A DNA stretch of 64,000 bases from JAHEDT01 sp963825615 (GCA_963825615.1 CAWGTV010000006.1:248001-312000); one strand, 5' to 3'; positions 46,559-56,664 are shown, counted from the first letter of the stretch. Numbers and translations: made by a program. Notes: a model not told the origin generated them from the letters alone.

Positions 46559-47311
46559 GTGAAACGACTGATGACCCTTTTCTGCATCACCATGTTCTCT
46601 CTCAGCCTGCTCGCCGGCTGCAGCGAAGAGGCACCCAAAACCGAAACCGTCAAGCCTTCTGCACAGCCTGCTCCCGCGGCCCCGGCAACGTCAGCCCCCG
46701 GCAAATCCGGAAAGGTTATCGAGACCATGGACGCCGCCGGCTACACTTACGTGCAGGTCGACACTGGCACCGAGAAGTTCTGGGCAGCAGCGCCTCAGTT
46801 TGTGGTGAAGGTTGGCGACGATGTCGTCGTTCCTGAAGGGATGCCGATGCCCGATTACCAAAGCAAAACCCTCGAGCGCACATTTGACATGGTTTACTTC
46901 GTCCCGGGCGTCATGGTCGGGGGTGCCGCAAATATGAGTGGAGACGTGCCTGACGGCCATCCCAAAACGGTGGTCGAGAAGACGGACGTTGACCTCTCCG
47001 GAATCAAGGTTGTGGAGGGCGGCCAGACCGTCGCCGATATCTTTGCCAAGAAAGCGGAACTGGCAGGCAAGCCGGTGAAAGTCCGCGGCAAGGTCGTCAA
47101 GTTCAGCGGCGGTATCATGGGCAAGAACTGGATCCACCTCCAGGACGGCACCGGTGAGGCCGGCAGCAATGACCTGACCGTCACCACCCAAGCCATGGCT
47201 CAAGTAGGCGACACGATTGTGATCAGCGGCGTCCTGGCCACAGACAAGGACTTCGGTTACGGCTATGCCTACGCTGTGCTTGTCGAGGATGCAGAAGTAG
47301 CCGCCGAATAA
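46559..47311 (+). CDS. OB-fold lipoprotein of unknown function
   Basis: A 250-residue lipoprotein with signal peptide and lipobox LLAGC (Cys21), a Pro/Ala-rich spacer and two similar beta domains. The first half has GYTYVQVDTGTEKFWAAAPQFVVKVGD. The second half (about residues 160-245) is an OB-fold nucleic-acid-binding-like domain with GKPVKVRGKVVKFSGGIMGKNWIHLQDGTG. Proteins of this type occur next to cytochrome or nitrite-reductase genes (NrfJ-like) and are probably exported. The start is GTG 46559 with CGGAGG upstream. Expressed alone and ended by a strong terminator. Confidence 0.75.
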   Translation: MKRLMTLFCITMFSLSLLAGCSEEAPKTETVKPSAQPAPAAPATSAPGKSGKVIETMDAAGYTYVQVDTGTEKFWAAAPQFVVKVGDDVVVPEGMPMPDYQSKTLERTFDMVYFVPGVMVGGAANMSGDVPDGHPKTVVEKTDVDLSGIKVVEGGQTVADIFAKKAELAGKPVKVRGKVVKFSGGIMGKNWIHLQDGTGEAGSNDLTVTTQAMAQVGDTIVISGVLATDKDFGYGYAYAVLVEDAEVAAE

Positions 47312-47329
47312 GACCATACCGAAATAAAC

Positions 47330-47363
47330 AAAAAAAGCCCCTGAAAATCAGGGGCTTTTTTTT
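47330..47363. terminator. Bidirectional intrinsic terminator
   Basis: Stem AGCCCCTGA / TCAGGGGCT with a three-base loop, A-run on the left and eight T on the right. It serves both the lipoprotein gene and the convergent uvrC. Confidence 0.92.
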
Positions 47364-47374
47364 GTCTTCTTTGA

Positions 47375-49204
47375 TCATGACGCATGAAAATACCGGTAGA
47401 CCTGCTCGGCAATATTCGCAGGTAATCCCGGCATCGACTGGAGCTCGGCCAAACTGGCAGCCCTAATCCCCTTGAGGCTACCGAATTGCTTGAGGAGCGC
47501 CCGCTGGCGTTTCGCCCCGACCCCCGGGATGTCGACCAGGGATGACAGTAACTGGGCCTTGCCGCGAACCTTACGATGATGGGTAATGGCAAATCGATGT
47601 GCTTCGTCGCGCAACCTTTCGAGGAGGAAGAGCGCAGCAGAGCCACGTCTCAGGTTCACAGGGTTCTTGCGCCCCGGCAGGAAAAAACGTTCTTCGCTGC
47701 GCTCCACGATCCGCCCCCGGACGTTGGCCTTGACGCGGCTTTTGGCGATCCCCGCAACATCGATCGTAACTGAGAGTTGCAGCTCCTTAAGCACATTGAT
47801 GAGGATACTCAGTTGACCTTTGCCGCCGTCGACGAGAATAAGATCGGGAAGCTTCGCCTCGTCTTGACCGCGTCGAAGCCGGCGCTGCAAGACCTCTCGC
47901 ATGGCAGCATAGTCGTCCGTACCAACTACGGTTTTTACCCGATAATGCCGGTACTCGGACGGCGCCGGCTCACCATCGAGGACGACGGCCATACTGGCGA
48001 CCGTGGCCTGGCCCTGGATCGTGGAGATATCAAAACATTCGATGCGCTGCGGTGGGCGCTGCAACTGCAGGTGCTGCCGAATCTCGCCTAGGACCCTGTG
48101 CCGGGCTTCTTCGCGGCTGCCGCGCTCTCGCCAGGCCTCACCGGCGTTGCGGTTGGCCATCTCGACAAGACGGCGACGTTCGCCACGCTGCGGCACCATA
48201 ACGCTGACCTTACGGCCGCGACGTTCAGTAAGCCATTCGACAAGGGGGGCCTGCCCCTCGATCTCGAGCGGAAGCACGACCTCGTCCGGGACTAGCACGT
48301 CGCGACCATAAAACTGGGCCAGGAAATCGGACAGCAGCGCGCCTTCGTCCAGATGCCAGTTCAGGTTGTAATTGCGCCGTGCCGTCAATTTCCCCTGGCG
48401 GTAAAAGAGCATGACGATCTCAACCTCGCCACCCTGCCGAAATATGCCTACGACATCCTGGTCAATCGCCCCGTAGCGCACCGCCTTTTGCTGCTCAACG
48501 GTATCCTCAATCGCTTGGAGCTGATCGCGCAGCGCGGCAGCGTCTTCATATCGCTGCTCTCTAGCAGCGGTCGCCATACGCTGACGCAAAGCAGCAACGA
48601 CTTCTCCCGGACGACCATCGAGCAGCGCCAGGACACCGTCCACCAGCTCTTGATAGGCCTCCCTGGAAATCAGCCCATGGCAAGGGGCACTGCATTGGCC
48701 AATCTGATAGAAAAGACAGGGGCGCCCACGCTGCCGGCATTTTGCCAGAGAGAAATGCCGCAAGGGGAAAATCCGGTATATTTCCTTGAGGGTCTGGCGC
48801 AGCGCTGACGATGATGAGAAGGGGCCGAAGTAGCGGGCGCCATCCTTGCGAACATGACGCACGACTTCCGGCATTGGGAATTCATCGCGCAGGTCAATGC
48901 GCAGTGAAACAAAGGTCTTGTCATCACGCAGGTGGATATTGTAGCGCGGGCGATGCTTTTTGATCAGGGTGTTCTCAAGGATCAGGGCTTCTTTTTCCGT
49001 GTCGGTGACAATCGTCTCGATGCTCGCTGCACGCTCCATCAGGAACTTGATCTGCGGCCGCGTGTCACGCTCGGAATGCAGGTAGCTGCGCAGACGTGCG
49101 CGAAGGTTTTTGGCCTTACCGACATAAAGAATTTTCCCGGCGGCATCTTTCATCAGATATACCCCAGCTGATGTCGGCTGCCTGCGCAGGTCAAAGGTTG
49201 TCAC
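47375..49204 (-). CDS. uvrC: Excinuclease ABC subunit C
   Basis: A 609-residue nucleotide-excision-repair endonuclease that makes both cuts around a lesion with UvrAB. It has the GIY-YIG N-terminal nuclease (GVYLMKDAAGKILYVGKAKNLRARLRSYL), a Cys-rich LAKCRQRGRPCLFYQIGQCSAPC segment, a UVR motif (EQRYEDAAALRDQL), the RNase H-like C-terminal nuclease (IECFDISTIQG, DLILVDGGKGQL) and tandem HhH motifs at the end (DIPGVGAKRQRALL). Start GTG 49204 is chosen because AAGGAG lies six bases upstream; upstream in-frame starts give a spurious extension. Confidence 0.96.
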   Translation of the reverse strand: MTTFDLRRQPTSAGVYLMKDAAGKILYVGKAKNLRARLRSYLHSERDTRPQIKFLMERAASIETIVTDTEKEALILENTLIKKHRPRYNIHLRDDKTFVSLRIDLRDEFPMPEVVRHVRKDGARYFGPFSSSSALRQTLKEIYRIFPLRHFSLAKCRQRGRPCLFYQIGQCSAPCHGLISREAYQELVDGVLALLDGRPGEVVAALRQRMATAAREQRYEDAAALRDQLQAIEDTVEQQKAVRYGAIDQDVVGIFRQGGEVEIVMLFYRQGKLTARRNYNLNWHLDEGALLSDFLAQFYGRDVLVPDEVVLPLEIEGQAPLVEWLTERRGRKVSVMVPQRGERRRLVEMANRNAGEAWRERGSREEARHRVLGEIRQHLQLQRPPQRIECFDISTIQGQATVASMAVVLDGEPAPSEYRHYRVKTVVGTDDYAAMREVLQRRLRRGQDEAKLPDLILVDGGKGQLSILINVLKELQLSVTIDVAGIAKSRVKANVRGRIVERSEERFFLPGRKNPVNLRRGSAALFLLERLRDEAHRFAITHHRKVRGKAQLLSSLVDIPGVGAKRQRALLKQFGSLKGIRAASLAELQSMPGLPANIAEQVYRYFHAS

Positions 49205-49344
49205 AGAAGCTCCTTGCAACTGTCTAAACAATCGATTATCTTCATAATACCTTGATATTAAGTATCCCTGTCGCCTGATTATCTTCAAGTTAACAACGCT
49301 CAGAATGACTGTCAACCAAGAGCCCTGATCATGGGAGAATTAAT

Positions 49345-50208
49345 ATGTTCAAGTCCTCTCTTGTCGCTCTGATCTTTCTTGTCATGACCCTGCCGACAGT
49401 TTTGCTTGCCGACGACAACATGACCATTCTGGAAGCTGTTGTCGCCGCGAACGCCCGGGTTCAGCCCGGCTTGCAGCACTACGTGGCAACTGTCGAAACG
49501 TCAAGGATCGATGAGATGATGACCCACATGATCAGCGGTATGCCGGCAGACATCACACCGCCGGTAATCACCAAGTTCTGGCAACGTGACGGTAAAAGCC
49601 TGGTCTTCGCCCAGCAGAACCAGTTGAATACCTATGTAGACAAGATGGTCAAGCAACTCTCGACCAACCTGGCTGTCGAACTCAACGAGATGCTTCTGCC
49701 CGTAGCACGCGCCGAACAGCGCCGTGTGTTGGTGCGGGGCGCCGAAATCAAACTGAGCGAAGTCGCCCTGGCAGAAAGCCTTATCAACCGGCTGGAAATC
49801 ACCTTTGCCCAGCCGACCGACCTAGAAGAAGCATTCTATGCGGGTGGCATGCACTTGCCGCAAAAGCAGGTGGTCTCTCTGGGCTTCGATATCGACAACA
49901 AAACCAACACCGTCAGCGAGTTGCTGATCACGACCGCTGATGGCCTGCGCCTGAGCCTGGAAATCCGCTATATCACCGTTACCGGCGGGCAGACCCCGGA
50001 ACGCTTTCAGATCACCAGCCCTGATGGCAAAATCGATGAGCGGTTTGAAGTCAAGTTTACTGAAGTGGACGGCTACCAGCTGCCGGCGAGCATGCTGCGC
50101 GTCATTCGGCGGCCGGACCTGCAGGAGGAACTGGAGGTCTTGTTCAAGAATTACCAGGTCAACCAGCCGATCCCCGAGGACATCCAGTCACGGCTCAAAG
50201 GCCAATAA
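49345..50208 (+). CDS. Exported hypothetical protein
   Basis: A 287-residue protein with a signal peptide (MFKSSLVALIFLVMTLPTVLLA) and no further membrane helices. The mature part alternates short beta strands and helices, recalling LolA/LolB-like periplasmic lipid-carrier folds, but no specific family signature was seen. ATG 49345 follows GGGAG. It is the first gene of a probable operon with the cyclic-nucleotide-binding protein (11-base gap), the AI-2E transporter and perhaps the methyltransferase. Confidence 0.65.
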   Translation: MFKSSLVALIFLVMTLPTVLLADDNMTILEAVVAANARVQPGLQHYVATVETSRIDEMMTHMISGMPADITPPVITKFWQRDGKSLVFAQQNQLNTYVDKMVKQLSTNLAVELNEMLLPVARAEQRRVLVRGAEIKLSEVALAESLINRLEITFAQPTDLEEAFYAGGMHLPQKQVVSLGFDIDNKTNTVSELLITTADGLRLSLEIRYITVTGGQTPERFQITSPDGKIDERFEVKFTEVDGYQLPASMLRVIRRPDLQEELEVLFKNYQVNQPIPEDIQSRLKGQ

Positions 50209-50219
50209 CAGGAGTAGCG

Positions 50220-50753
50220 ATGGACCCCCTTTGGAACAACATCTTCCGCAAGAAACTCGACGAAGAGTCCCTGGCCTATTTTCTCAAACATCTGCCGATT
50301 TTTGCGGAGCTCTCACCGCGCGCCCTAACCATTCTCGAGAGAGTTGTGCATGTGCGCAACTACCAGGCCCATGAAACCATCTTCGAGGAAGGGGACCCCG
50401 GCTCGGGCATGTACATGATCCGCAACGGCAAGGTGAAGATTTTCGCCCGGGACAAAAACGATGCCGAGGACGAGCTGGCCTGCCTCGCTCAGGGAGATTT
50501 CTTCGGTGAAACCACCCTGACGGCCCCGGCCCCGCGCAGCGCCTCGGCACGGACCTTGGAAAACACGGAACTGATCGGCCTGTTCCGCGCCGACATCCTC
50601 GAACTGGCCGAGAAGCATCCCTCTGTTTCGAGTAGTATTTTTCTCGGTTTGACCCGGGTCGTTAGTGAGCGTCTGCAGGCCGCCAGCCATGAGATTCGCA
50701 GGCTGCAAAAAGTGCTTGGCGACCACACTCCACCGGAAAACATCGAAACATGA
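50220..50753 (+). CDS. Cyclic nucleotide-binding domain protein
   Basis: A 177-residue cytoplasmic protein with one CAP-type cNMP-binding domain (about residues 25-140): the fold is outlined by FAELSPRALTILERVVHVRNYQAHETIFEEGDPGSGMYMIRNGKVKIF and the phosphate-binding cassette region GDFFGETTLTAPAPRSASA. There is no C-terminal DNA-binding domain; a short helix (about 150-165) follows instead, so it is probably a regulatory or sensory module. ATG 50220 has CAGGAG upstream. The next gene overlaps its end by four bases. Confidence 0.87.
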   Translation: MDPLWNNIFRKKLDEESLAYFLKHLPIFAELSPRALTILERVVHVRNYQAHETIFEEGDPGSGMYMIRNGKVKIFARDKNDAEDELACLAQGDFFGETTLTAPAPRSASARTLENTELIGLFRADILELAEKHPSVSSSIFLGLTRVVSERLQAASHEIRRLQKVLGDHTPPENIET

Positions 50754-51886
50754 GCAAATTTGCCCAAAAGAACCGTGGCTGGACCCGTGCCCAGGTCGCC
50801 CTAGCCTTCCTGGTTTTCACGGCCGCGATCGCCTGCGGACTGGCCATCTACTCTTCGGCATCTTCACTCATCGGCCTCTCGCGGGCGGCCTTTTCCGTCC
50901 TCTTTCTGCCGCTGCTCCTGTCGCTGGTGCTGGCGTTCCTGCTTGACCCCCCGGTCACACAGCTGGAAAGACTCTTCTCCCGCACGGGCAGCATCTTCCT
51001 TGTCTATGTCCTGACCCTGGGACTGGCCCTTCTGTCGATCCTCTGGCTGACGCCGCACTGGCAGGAGTTCTGGGCCAACATGGGGACCGACTTCCCACGC
51101 TATACCTCTCAGGTCATTGTGGCCCTGAAAAAAATCGTCGCCGCCCTACACGACCGCTTTCCAATGATCGCAGACTACAGCTTGCCGACCAAGGTGCGCG
51201 GGTGGACGGAGCAGCTGATGTCGTCCATCCTCGCCGAGACACCCCAGTCGGCCATGAAGGTCGGCGGCCTGCTGATCATCGTGCCACTCTTCACCTTCTT
51301 CTTCCTGCGCGACGGACGCGCAATCCTGCGCACCTGTGTGGCGCTCGCGCCCAACCGGTACTTTGAGATGGCGCGCGATCTCTCGTATCTGGTCAGCCGC
51401 CAGCTTGCCCACTTTGTCCGCGGCAGAATCCTCGAAGCCTTCATCGTCGGCCTGGTGGTCACGGCCGGGCTCTCGATCACCGATATCCGCTATGCCCCGA
51501 TGCTCGGCATCTTCGCCGGCGTCACCAACCTGATCCCCTATATCGGCCCGATAATCGGCATGATCCCGGGAATCTTGATCGCATTTGTCGATCTTGGCCT
51601 CGGCGGGCAGTTCTGGTGGATCGTCATCCTCTATATCCTGATCGCCCAGGTGCTGGTCGACAACTTTATCCTGATCCCGATTCTCATCTCACGGGTCTCC
51701 AATCTCCACCCGCTGCTGGTCTTTTTTGCCATCATCATCGGCGGCAAACTATACGGTGTCATCGGCATGATCATCGGTGTGCCGATTGCCAGCATCATCA
51801 AGATCGCCCTGCTGGAGATCCGCACCTATCGCCGCACCTTCCGCCTCCCGGAAACGATTATTATTGAGGGCGAGCGTCCGCATTAA
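50750..51886 (+). CDS. AI-2E family transporter
   Basis: A 378-residue inner-membrane protein with about eight hydrophobic helices. The family region FAGVTNLIPYIGPIIGMIPGILIAFVDLG near residues 260-290 is diagnostic of the AI-2E (PerM/TqsA) family. Some members export signalling molecules and others act as antiporters; the substrate here is unknown. It overlaps the upstream cNMP-binding gene by four bases (ATGA), so translation is coupled. Confidence 0.9.
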   Translation: MSKFAQKNRGWTRAQVALAFLVFTAAIACGLAIYSSASSLIGLSRAAFSVLFLPLLLSLVLAFLLDPPVTQLERLFSRTGSIFLVYVLTLGLALLSILWLTPHWQEFWANMGTDFPRYTSQVIVALKKIVAALHDRFPMIADYSLPTKVRGWTEQLMSSILAETPQSAMKVGGLLIIVPLFTFFFLRDGRAILRTCVALAPNRYFEMARDLSYLVSRQLAHFVRGRILEAFIVGLVVTAGLSITDIRYAPMLGIFAGVTNLIPYIGPIIGMIPGILIAFVDLGLGGQFWWIVILYILIAQVLVDNFILIPILISRVSNLHPLLVFFAIIIGGKLYGVIGMIIGVPIASIIKIALLEIRTYRRTFRLPETIIIEGERPH

Positions 51887-51904
51887 CTGCACGACTGGAA
51901 CGTT

Positions 51905-53026
51905 ATGGATTTTTTTGCCACTGCAGCCAAAGGGCTGGAAGAAGTCCTTGCCGCCGAATTGACACAACTCGGTGCCAGCAAGGTCTCGCCTGAAAATGGC
52001 GGCGTCAGTTTCAGCGGCTCCCGGTCCGATGGCTATAAGGCCTGTCTCTGGCTGCGGACCGCCAACCGTGTGCTGCAACCGATTGCCAGCTTTCCCTGCC
52101 CGTCCCAGGAAGCGCTTTATGAAGGCGTCTATGCGCTCGGCTGGGAGAATCTCCTGACGGCGCGCATGACGCTGGCCGTCGACGCCAACCTGCGGGACTC
52201 TGCAATCACCCATTCCCGTTTCGCTGCCCTGAAAACCAAGGACGCCATCGTTGACAAAATCAGGGATCGCTCCGGCCAGCGACCGAACGTTGACCCGAAA
52301 GAGCCCGACCTGCGCATCAATCTGCACCTGGCCCGCAATCACTGCACCATCAGCCTCGACTTGGCCGGGACAGGCCTGCACCGGCGCGGCTATCGACGTG
52401 ACCCGACCATCGCCCCGCTCAAGGAGACTTTGGCCGCCGGCCTCGTGGCCATGACCGGCTGGGACCAAACAACGCCCTTCGTCGACCCCATGTGCGGCTC
52501 CGGCAGCCTGCCCCTTGAGGCAGCACTGCTCGCCAGCAAGACCGCCCCTGGCCTGCTCGCCCTTGACTTCGGTTTTCAACGGTGGCTGGATTTCGACGCC
52601 CAGTGCTGGCAGGGGCTCCTCGAAGAGGCGGAGCAGGCCAGGAGGGAACTCCCACCCAACCTGGTCTTTGGCAGTGATCGGGATAAACGGGCCGTAGACC
52701 TGGCTAGGCGCAACGCCGAGAATTCCGGCATTGGCGCCAGGATCCGTTGGTTCTACAGCGATTTCGCCAAGCTCGATGCCCCGGCAGAGCGCGGCACGCT
52801 GATCTGCAACCCGCCTTACGGCGAGAGGCTTGGCGAAGAGCAGGAACTGGAAGCTTTCTATCGCAAGATCGGCGACACGTTCAAGCAGCGCTGGAAAGGC
52901 TGGACCGCCTGGGTCTTCACCGGCAACCTCGCCCTCGCCAAACGCATCGGCCTCAAACCCTCGCAACGCATCGTGCTCTTCAACGGGCCGATCGAGTGTC
53001 GACTGTTGAAGTTTGACCTTTATTGA
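51905..53026 (+). CDS. THUMP-domain class I SAM-dependent RNA methyltransferase (RlmL N-terminal type)
   Basis: A 373-residue enzyme. Residues ~1-155 form the N-terminal ferredoxin-like and THUMP RNA-binding region (MDFFATAAKGLEEVLAAEL, a standard start). The Rossmann methyltransferase domain has FVDPMCGSGSLPLEAALLA (SAM binding) and LICNPPYGERLGEE (catalytic NPPY motif of N6-adenine/N2-guanine methylases). It matches the RlmL/RlmK N-terminal half that makes m2G2445 in 23S rRNA, or the YpsC-like group. ATG 51905 lies 19 bases after the AI-2E gene, so it may be in the same operon. Confidence 0.9.
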   Translation: MDFFATAAKGLEEVLAAELTQLGASKVSPENGGVSFSGSRSDGYKACLWLRTANRVLQPIASFPCPSQEALYEGVYALGWENLLTARMTLAVDANLRDSAITHSRFAALKTKDAIVDKIRDRSGQRPNVDPKEPDLRINLHLARNHCTISLDLAGTGLHRRGYRRDPTIAPLKETLAAGLVAMTGWDQTTPFVDPMCGSGSLPLEAALLASKTAPGLLALDFGFQRWLDFDAQCWQGLLEEAEQARRELPPNLVFGSDRDKRAVDLARRNAENSGIGARIRWFYSDFAKLDAPAERGTLICNPPYGERLGEEQELEAFYRKIGDTFKQRWKGWTAWVFTGNLALAKRIGLKPSQRIVLFNGPIECRLLKFDLY

Positions 53027-53035
53027 GCAACCGGG

Positions 53036-53185
53036 AGGCGGCACGCGAGATAAGGGACGCGAAAACCGCACACCACAAGAAGACTCCAAAACCCTTTACT
53101 GACAGCAGTTTTTTTCCGATTTGCTATTGACTTTCCTCGTCCCGCGTCTCGCGTTCCTTGTCCCGCGCGCTTTTGGCGCGGCGCA
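53036..53185. repeat. Intergenic TCCCGCG-type short repeats
   Basis: GGGACGCG on the left (53053) and several copies of CGTCCCGCG / GTCTCGCG / TTGTCCCGCG (53143-53170) on the right form a degenerate inverted arrangement in the gap after the methyltransferase. Similar runs occur at 30196-30220 and 58288-58318. Confidence 0.45.
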
Positions 53186-53247
53186 CTTGCTTTTTCCCCC
53201 CGTAAACAGCATAATCGCCAGGTTTTCTAAAAAAGAGTTAACCTGAT

Positions 53248-55212
53248 ATGAGTCGCCACCTTTTTAAATTCGTCAATAACCTCAAGATCCGCTGGAAAAT
53301 GACGGTCGTCGTTTTGCCGCTGGTATTGATCCCGATCTTCGTCGTCGGCACTGTGGTCGGCGGGATCGCCTACCGCCAGGCCCACCTCGGTATCACCCAG
53401 ACCAGCAAGGACGACCTCGATCATCTGGCGGCGTTCACCATCGACCTCCTCGACTCCCACAACCAGCAGTTTCAGGTTTACCGCGCTGACAAAAAAGCCA
53501 CGACCGAGCAGGAATTGTCGAGCCTGACGACCTTCGCCTACAGCATGGTCGAAGCCCAGGACCGGCTCTATCGTAACGGCGAAATCGATCTTGCCAGCGC
53601 CAAGCAGGCGGCGCGCATCGCCCTGAAACGGGTCCAGGTCGGCGAAACCGGTTATATCTACGCGATGACCAGCAAGGGCGACCTGACAGTGCACATCGCC
53701 CGGGAGGGGGAAAACGTCTACAACGAGACTGATGAGGACGGCAGACACTTTATCCGCTCGATGTGCAAGGCCGCGACCATGGCCGAAGCCGACCAGCTCC
53801 TGACGATCATCTATCCCTGGCGTAATGCCGAACTTGGTGACAGCGCTCCGCGCCAGAAGATGGTGGTGTATCGCTACTACAAGCCGTGGGACTGGATCAT
53901 CGCCACCGGAGGATATCTTGACGAGACCTACGAGAATCCGGCGGCCGAACGTCAAGCGTTTGCAGAGCTGAAAAAACGCATCAAGGCGAAGCGGGTCGGC
54001 CAGACCGGCTACATCTACTGCATGGACCGCAAGGGGACCCTGACCATCCACCCCGAGGCCGAAGGAGAGAATATCTACGCGTCCCAGGATTCCAACGGCA
54101 CCCCTTTTATCGCGCAGATGTGTGATCAGCGCGAAGGCTGGATCCGCTATCCCTGGCAGAATCCGGGTGATGCGCAGCCGCGCCGCAAGATCGTCCGCTA
54201 CCTGTATTACCAACCCTGGGACTGGATCGTCGCGGTCGGCTCCTACGAAGATGAATTTTACCGGGAGACCAACCTCATCAAAGGCCGTATCTTAAGCACC
54301 CTCGGGGTCATATCCATCCTGGTCGGCTCTCTCTCGGTCCTGATGGTCTTCCTGGCCGCCAAGGTGCTTTCCGATCCAATCCAGCACATGACGTCGGTCA
54401 TCCGCGATATCAAGCGTGGCCAGTTTAATCGAAAAATGGAAATCACCAGCCGCGATGAGTTAGGGGAACTAGCCACCGCCTTCAACCGCATGACCAGCAA
54501 CCTGCAACACAATCGCGAGCTCGAAGCGAGTCTCGCCCAACAGGGCAAGATGGCATCACTGGGCATCCTTTCATCGGGCGTTGCCCACGAAATAAACAAT
54601 CCTCTCGGCGTCATTCTCGGCTATGCCGGTTACATTGAAAACAAGCTCGACCCGGAAGACCCGAACTATCACTTTATCCACGAGATCAAACGCGAAAGCA
54701 AACGCTGCAAGAAGATCGTCCAGGATCTGCTCAACTACGCCCGGACACCCAAGCCGGAATTCGCCGAGACCGATCTCAACCAGCTGCTCAACCAGATCGT
54801 CAGCTTTGCCGCCAACCATACCGACATGCACGACGTAGAGATCATCAAGAGATTCTCCGCTGACCTACCGCCGCTTTGGCTCGACGGCGACCAGATTCGC
54901 CAGGTGGCGATCAACCTGATTCTCAACGCCGGCGCCGCCATGGCCAAAGGCGGTCAGCTCACCGTTACCACCAGCCGCGAAGAGAGTGACGCCCTCATGA
55001 TATTTGCAGACACAGGCAGCGGCATCGACGAAGCGGACCTCGAGCGAATCTTCGAACCCTTCTACACGACCAAGGACCGCGGCACCGGCCTCGGCCTGGC
55101 GATCACCAGACAGATTATCGAGCAGCACCACGGAAACATCCAGATGACCAGCCGTCTCAACCAGGGGACCACGGTCACCATCCGTCTGCCGCTCGTTCGG
55201 GAGGAATTCTGA
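53248..55212 (+). CDS. Sensor histidine kinase with double Cache domain
   Basis: A 654-residue membrane kinase. After a first membrane helix (~residues 18-45), the extracytoplasmic part has two similar sCache_2 modules, each with GYIYxM-type and W..I..GxYxDE-type motifs (GETGYIYAMTSKG ... KPWDWIIATGGYLDE; GQTGYIYCMDRKG ... QPWDWIVAVGSYEDE), as expected for small organic acid or amino-acid ligands. A second helix (~345-370), a HAMP domain, HisKA (SSGVAHEINNPLGVILGYAGYI) and HATPase (GTGLGLAITRQII) follow. The stop overlaps the ATG of the NtrC-type regulator by one base, so they form one two-component system. Confidence 0.93.
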   Translation: MSRHLFKFVNNLKIRWKMTVVVLPLVLIPIFVVGTVVGGIAYRQAHLGITQTSKDDLDHLAAFTIDLLDSHNQQFQVYRADKKATTEQELSSLTTFAYSMVEAQDRLYRNGEIDLASAKQAARIALKRVQVGETGYIYAMTSKGDLTVHIAREGENVYNETDEDGRHFIRSMCKAATMAEADQLLTIIYPWRNAELGDSAPRQKMVVYRYYKPWDWIIATGGYLDETYENPAAERQAFAELKKRIKAKRVGQTGYIYCMDRKGTLTIHPEAEGENIYASQDSNGTPFIAQMCDQREGWIRYPWQNPGDAQPRRKIVRYLYYQPWDWIVAVGSYEDEFYRETNLIKGRILSTLGVISILVGSLSVLMVFLAAKVLSDPIQHMTSVIRDIKRGQFNRKMEITSRDELGELATAFNRMTSNLQHNRELEASLAQQGKMASLGILSSGVAHEINNPLGVILGYAGYIENKLDPEDPNYHFIHEIKRESKRCKKIVQDLLNYARTPKPEFAETDLNQLLNQIVSFAANHTDMHDVEIIKRFSADLPPLWLDGDQIRQVAINLILNAGAAMAKGGQLTVTTSREESDALMIFADTGSGIDEADLERIFEPFYTTKDRGTGLGLAITRQIIEQHHGNIQMTSRLNQGTTVTIRLPLVREEF

Positions 55213-56579
55213 TGGCTGCCAAGCGCATCATGTTGATCGATAACGAAGTCGGCCTTTGCCGCATGATGGAGGCCGTGCTCAAGGATCAGGGCTACCAGGT
55301 CAAGAGCTTTACACGGCCGGTCCAGGCCGTTGCCGAATTCAGCGCCGGCGACTATGACCTGATCATCAGTGATATCAAGATGCCGGAGATGGACGGTCTC
55401 GAAGTGCTGCAGCACGTGCGCAATCGCGACCCGGAAGTGCCGGTCATCATGATCACCGCCTATGCCACGGTCGAAATGTCGATCCAGGCGCTGCGGCGCG
55501 GCGCCTACGACATGCTGACCAAACCCTTCGAACCGGATGAGTTGACCTACCGGGTCAAGAACGCCCTGCAGCACCACAAACTGGTTGAGGAGAATCGCGA
55601 ACTGCGCGAGGAACTGTCCGGTCAGTTCAAGTTCGAAAACATCATCGGCACCTCTCCGGCCATCCGGGCTCTTCTGGAGAAGGTTGCCAAGGTCGCCATA
55701 CGCGACACCTCGGTCTTGATTACCGGCGAATCAGGTACCGGCAAGGAGCTGATCGCCCAGGCCGTGCACCACAACTCCAGGCGTCGCGATCATCGCTTCG
55801 TCGCCCTCAACTGCGGAGCCATGCCGGAAAACATTCTCGAAAGCGAACTTTTCGGCTACCGCAAGGGGGCATTCACCGGGGCCATGGAAAACCGCAAAGG
55901 GCTGCTCGAGGCGGCCAACGGCGGCACCCTGTTTCTCGACGAGGTCGGCAACCTGCCGCTCAACATGCAGAAGACCCTGCTGCGCTTCCTGCAGGAACAG
56001 GAGTTTCGCCGCCTCGGCGACACAACACCCACCAAGGTGGATGTGCGTATTATCTCAGCCACCAACTCTGACCTGACTGCCGAGATCGCCGAGGGTACGT
56101 TCCGTGAGGACCTCTTCTACCGCCTCAATGTCATCAACATCCACCTGCCGCCGCTGCGCGACCGGCAAGAGGACATTCCGCTTCTGACAACCTACTTCAT
56201 CCGCAAGCAGAACACCAAGTTCGGCACCGAGTTCAAGGGACTGACCCCCGAAGCCATGGAGGCCTTCCGCACCTACGAATGGCCCGGCAATATACGCCAG
56301 CTCTGTAACGTCATCGAAGCGGCCATGACGATCTCGAGCGGTAACTACATCGGCCTGCCGGAACTTGCCCAATTGATCGCGACCAGCCCGACCGGTCAGA
56401 CTGCGGACCAGGCAGATTATTCATCGGCGCTGAGCACTTTCGAAACCGACTATCTGACCCGCCTGCTAAGAAAACATGGTGGCAACGTCGAAGAAGCCGC
56501 CGCAGAAGCCGGCATGAACATGGCGACCATCTATCGCAAACTGAAAAAATACGGCATCAGAAAGAAAGACATCGATTGA
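55212..56579 (+). CDS. NtrC-family sigma-54-dependent response regulator
   Basis: A 455-residue regulator with a receiver domain (phosphoacceptor Asp in LIISDIKMPEMDGLE near residue 54), an AAA+ domain with Walker A GESGTGKE, the GAFTGA loop and GGTLFLDEVGNLPLNMQ, and a C-terminal Fis-type helix-turn-helix (GGNVEEAAAEAGMNMATIYRKL). It activates sigma-54 promoters after phosphorylation by the kinase immediately upstream. The downstream gap contains a sigma-54 promoter with two dyads, its most likely local target. Confidence 0.94.
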   Translation: MAAKRIMLIDNEVGLCRMMEAVLKDQGYQVKSFTRPVQAVAEFSAGDYDLIISDIKMPEMDGLEVLQHVRNRDPEVPVIMITAYATVEMSIQALRRGAYDMLTKPFEPDELTYRVKNALQHHKLVEENRELREELSGQFKFENIIGTSPAIRALLEKVAKVAIRDTSVLITGESGTGKELIAQAVHHNSRRRDHRFVALNCGAMPENILESELFGYRKGAFTGAMENRKGLLEAANGGTLFLDEVGNLPLNMQKTLLRFLQEQEFRRLGDTTPTKVDVRIISATNSDLTAEIAEGTFREDLFYRLNVINIHLPPLRDRQEDIPLLTTYFIRKQNTKFGTEFKGLTPEAMEAFRTYEWPGNIRQLCNVIEAAMTISSGNYIGLPELAQLIATSPTGQTADQADYSSALSTFETDYLTRLLRKHGGNVEEAAAEAGMNMATIYRKLKKYGIRKKDID

Positions 56580-56664
56580 TCCGCGCGCCGCAGGGCAAGC
56601 GGCAAGAACATCGACGTCTTTGCAACGCGTTTGTCCACCCCCGTCTTACGCACGACACCGCTTG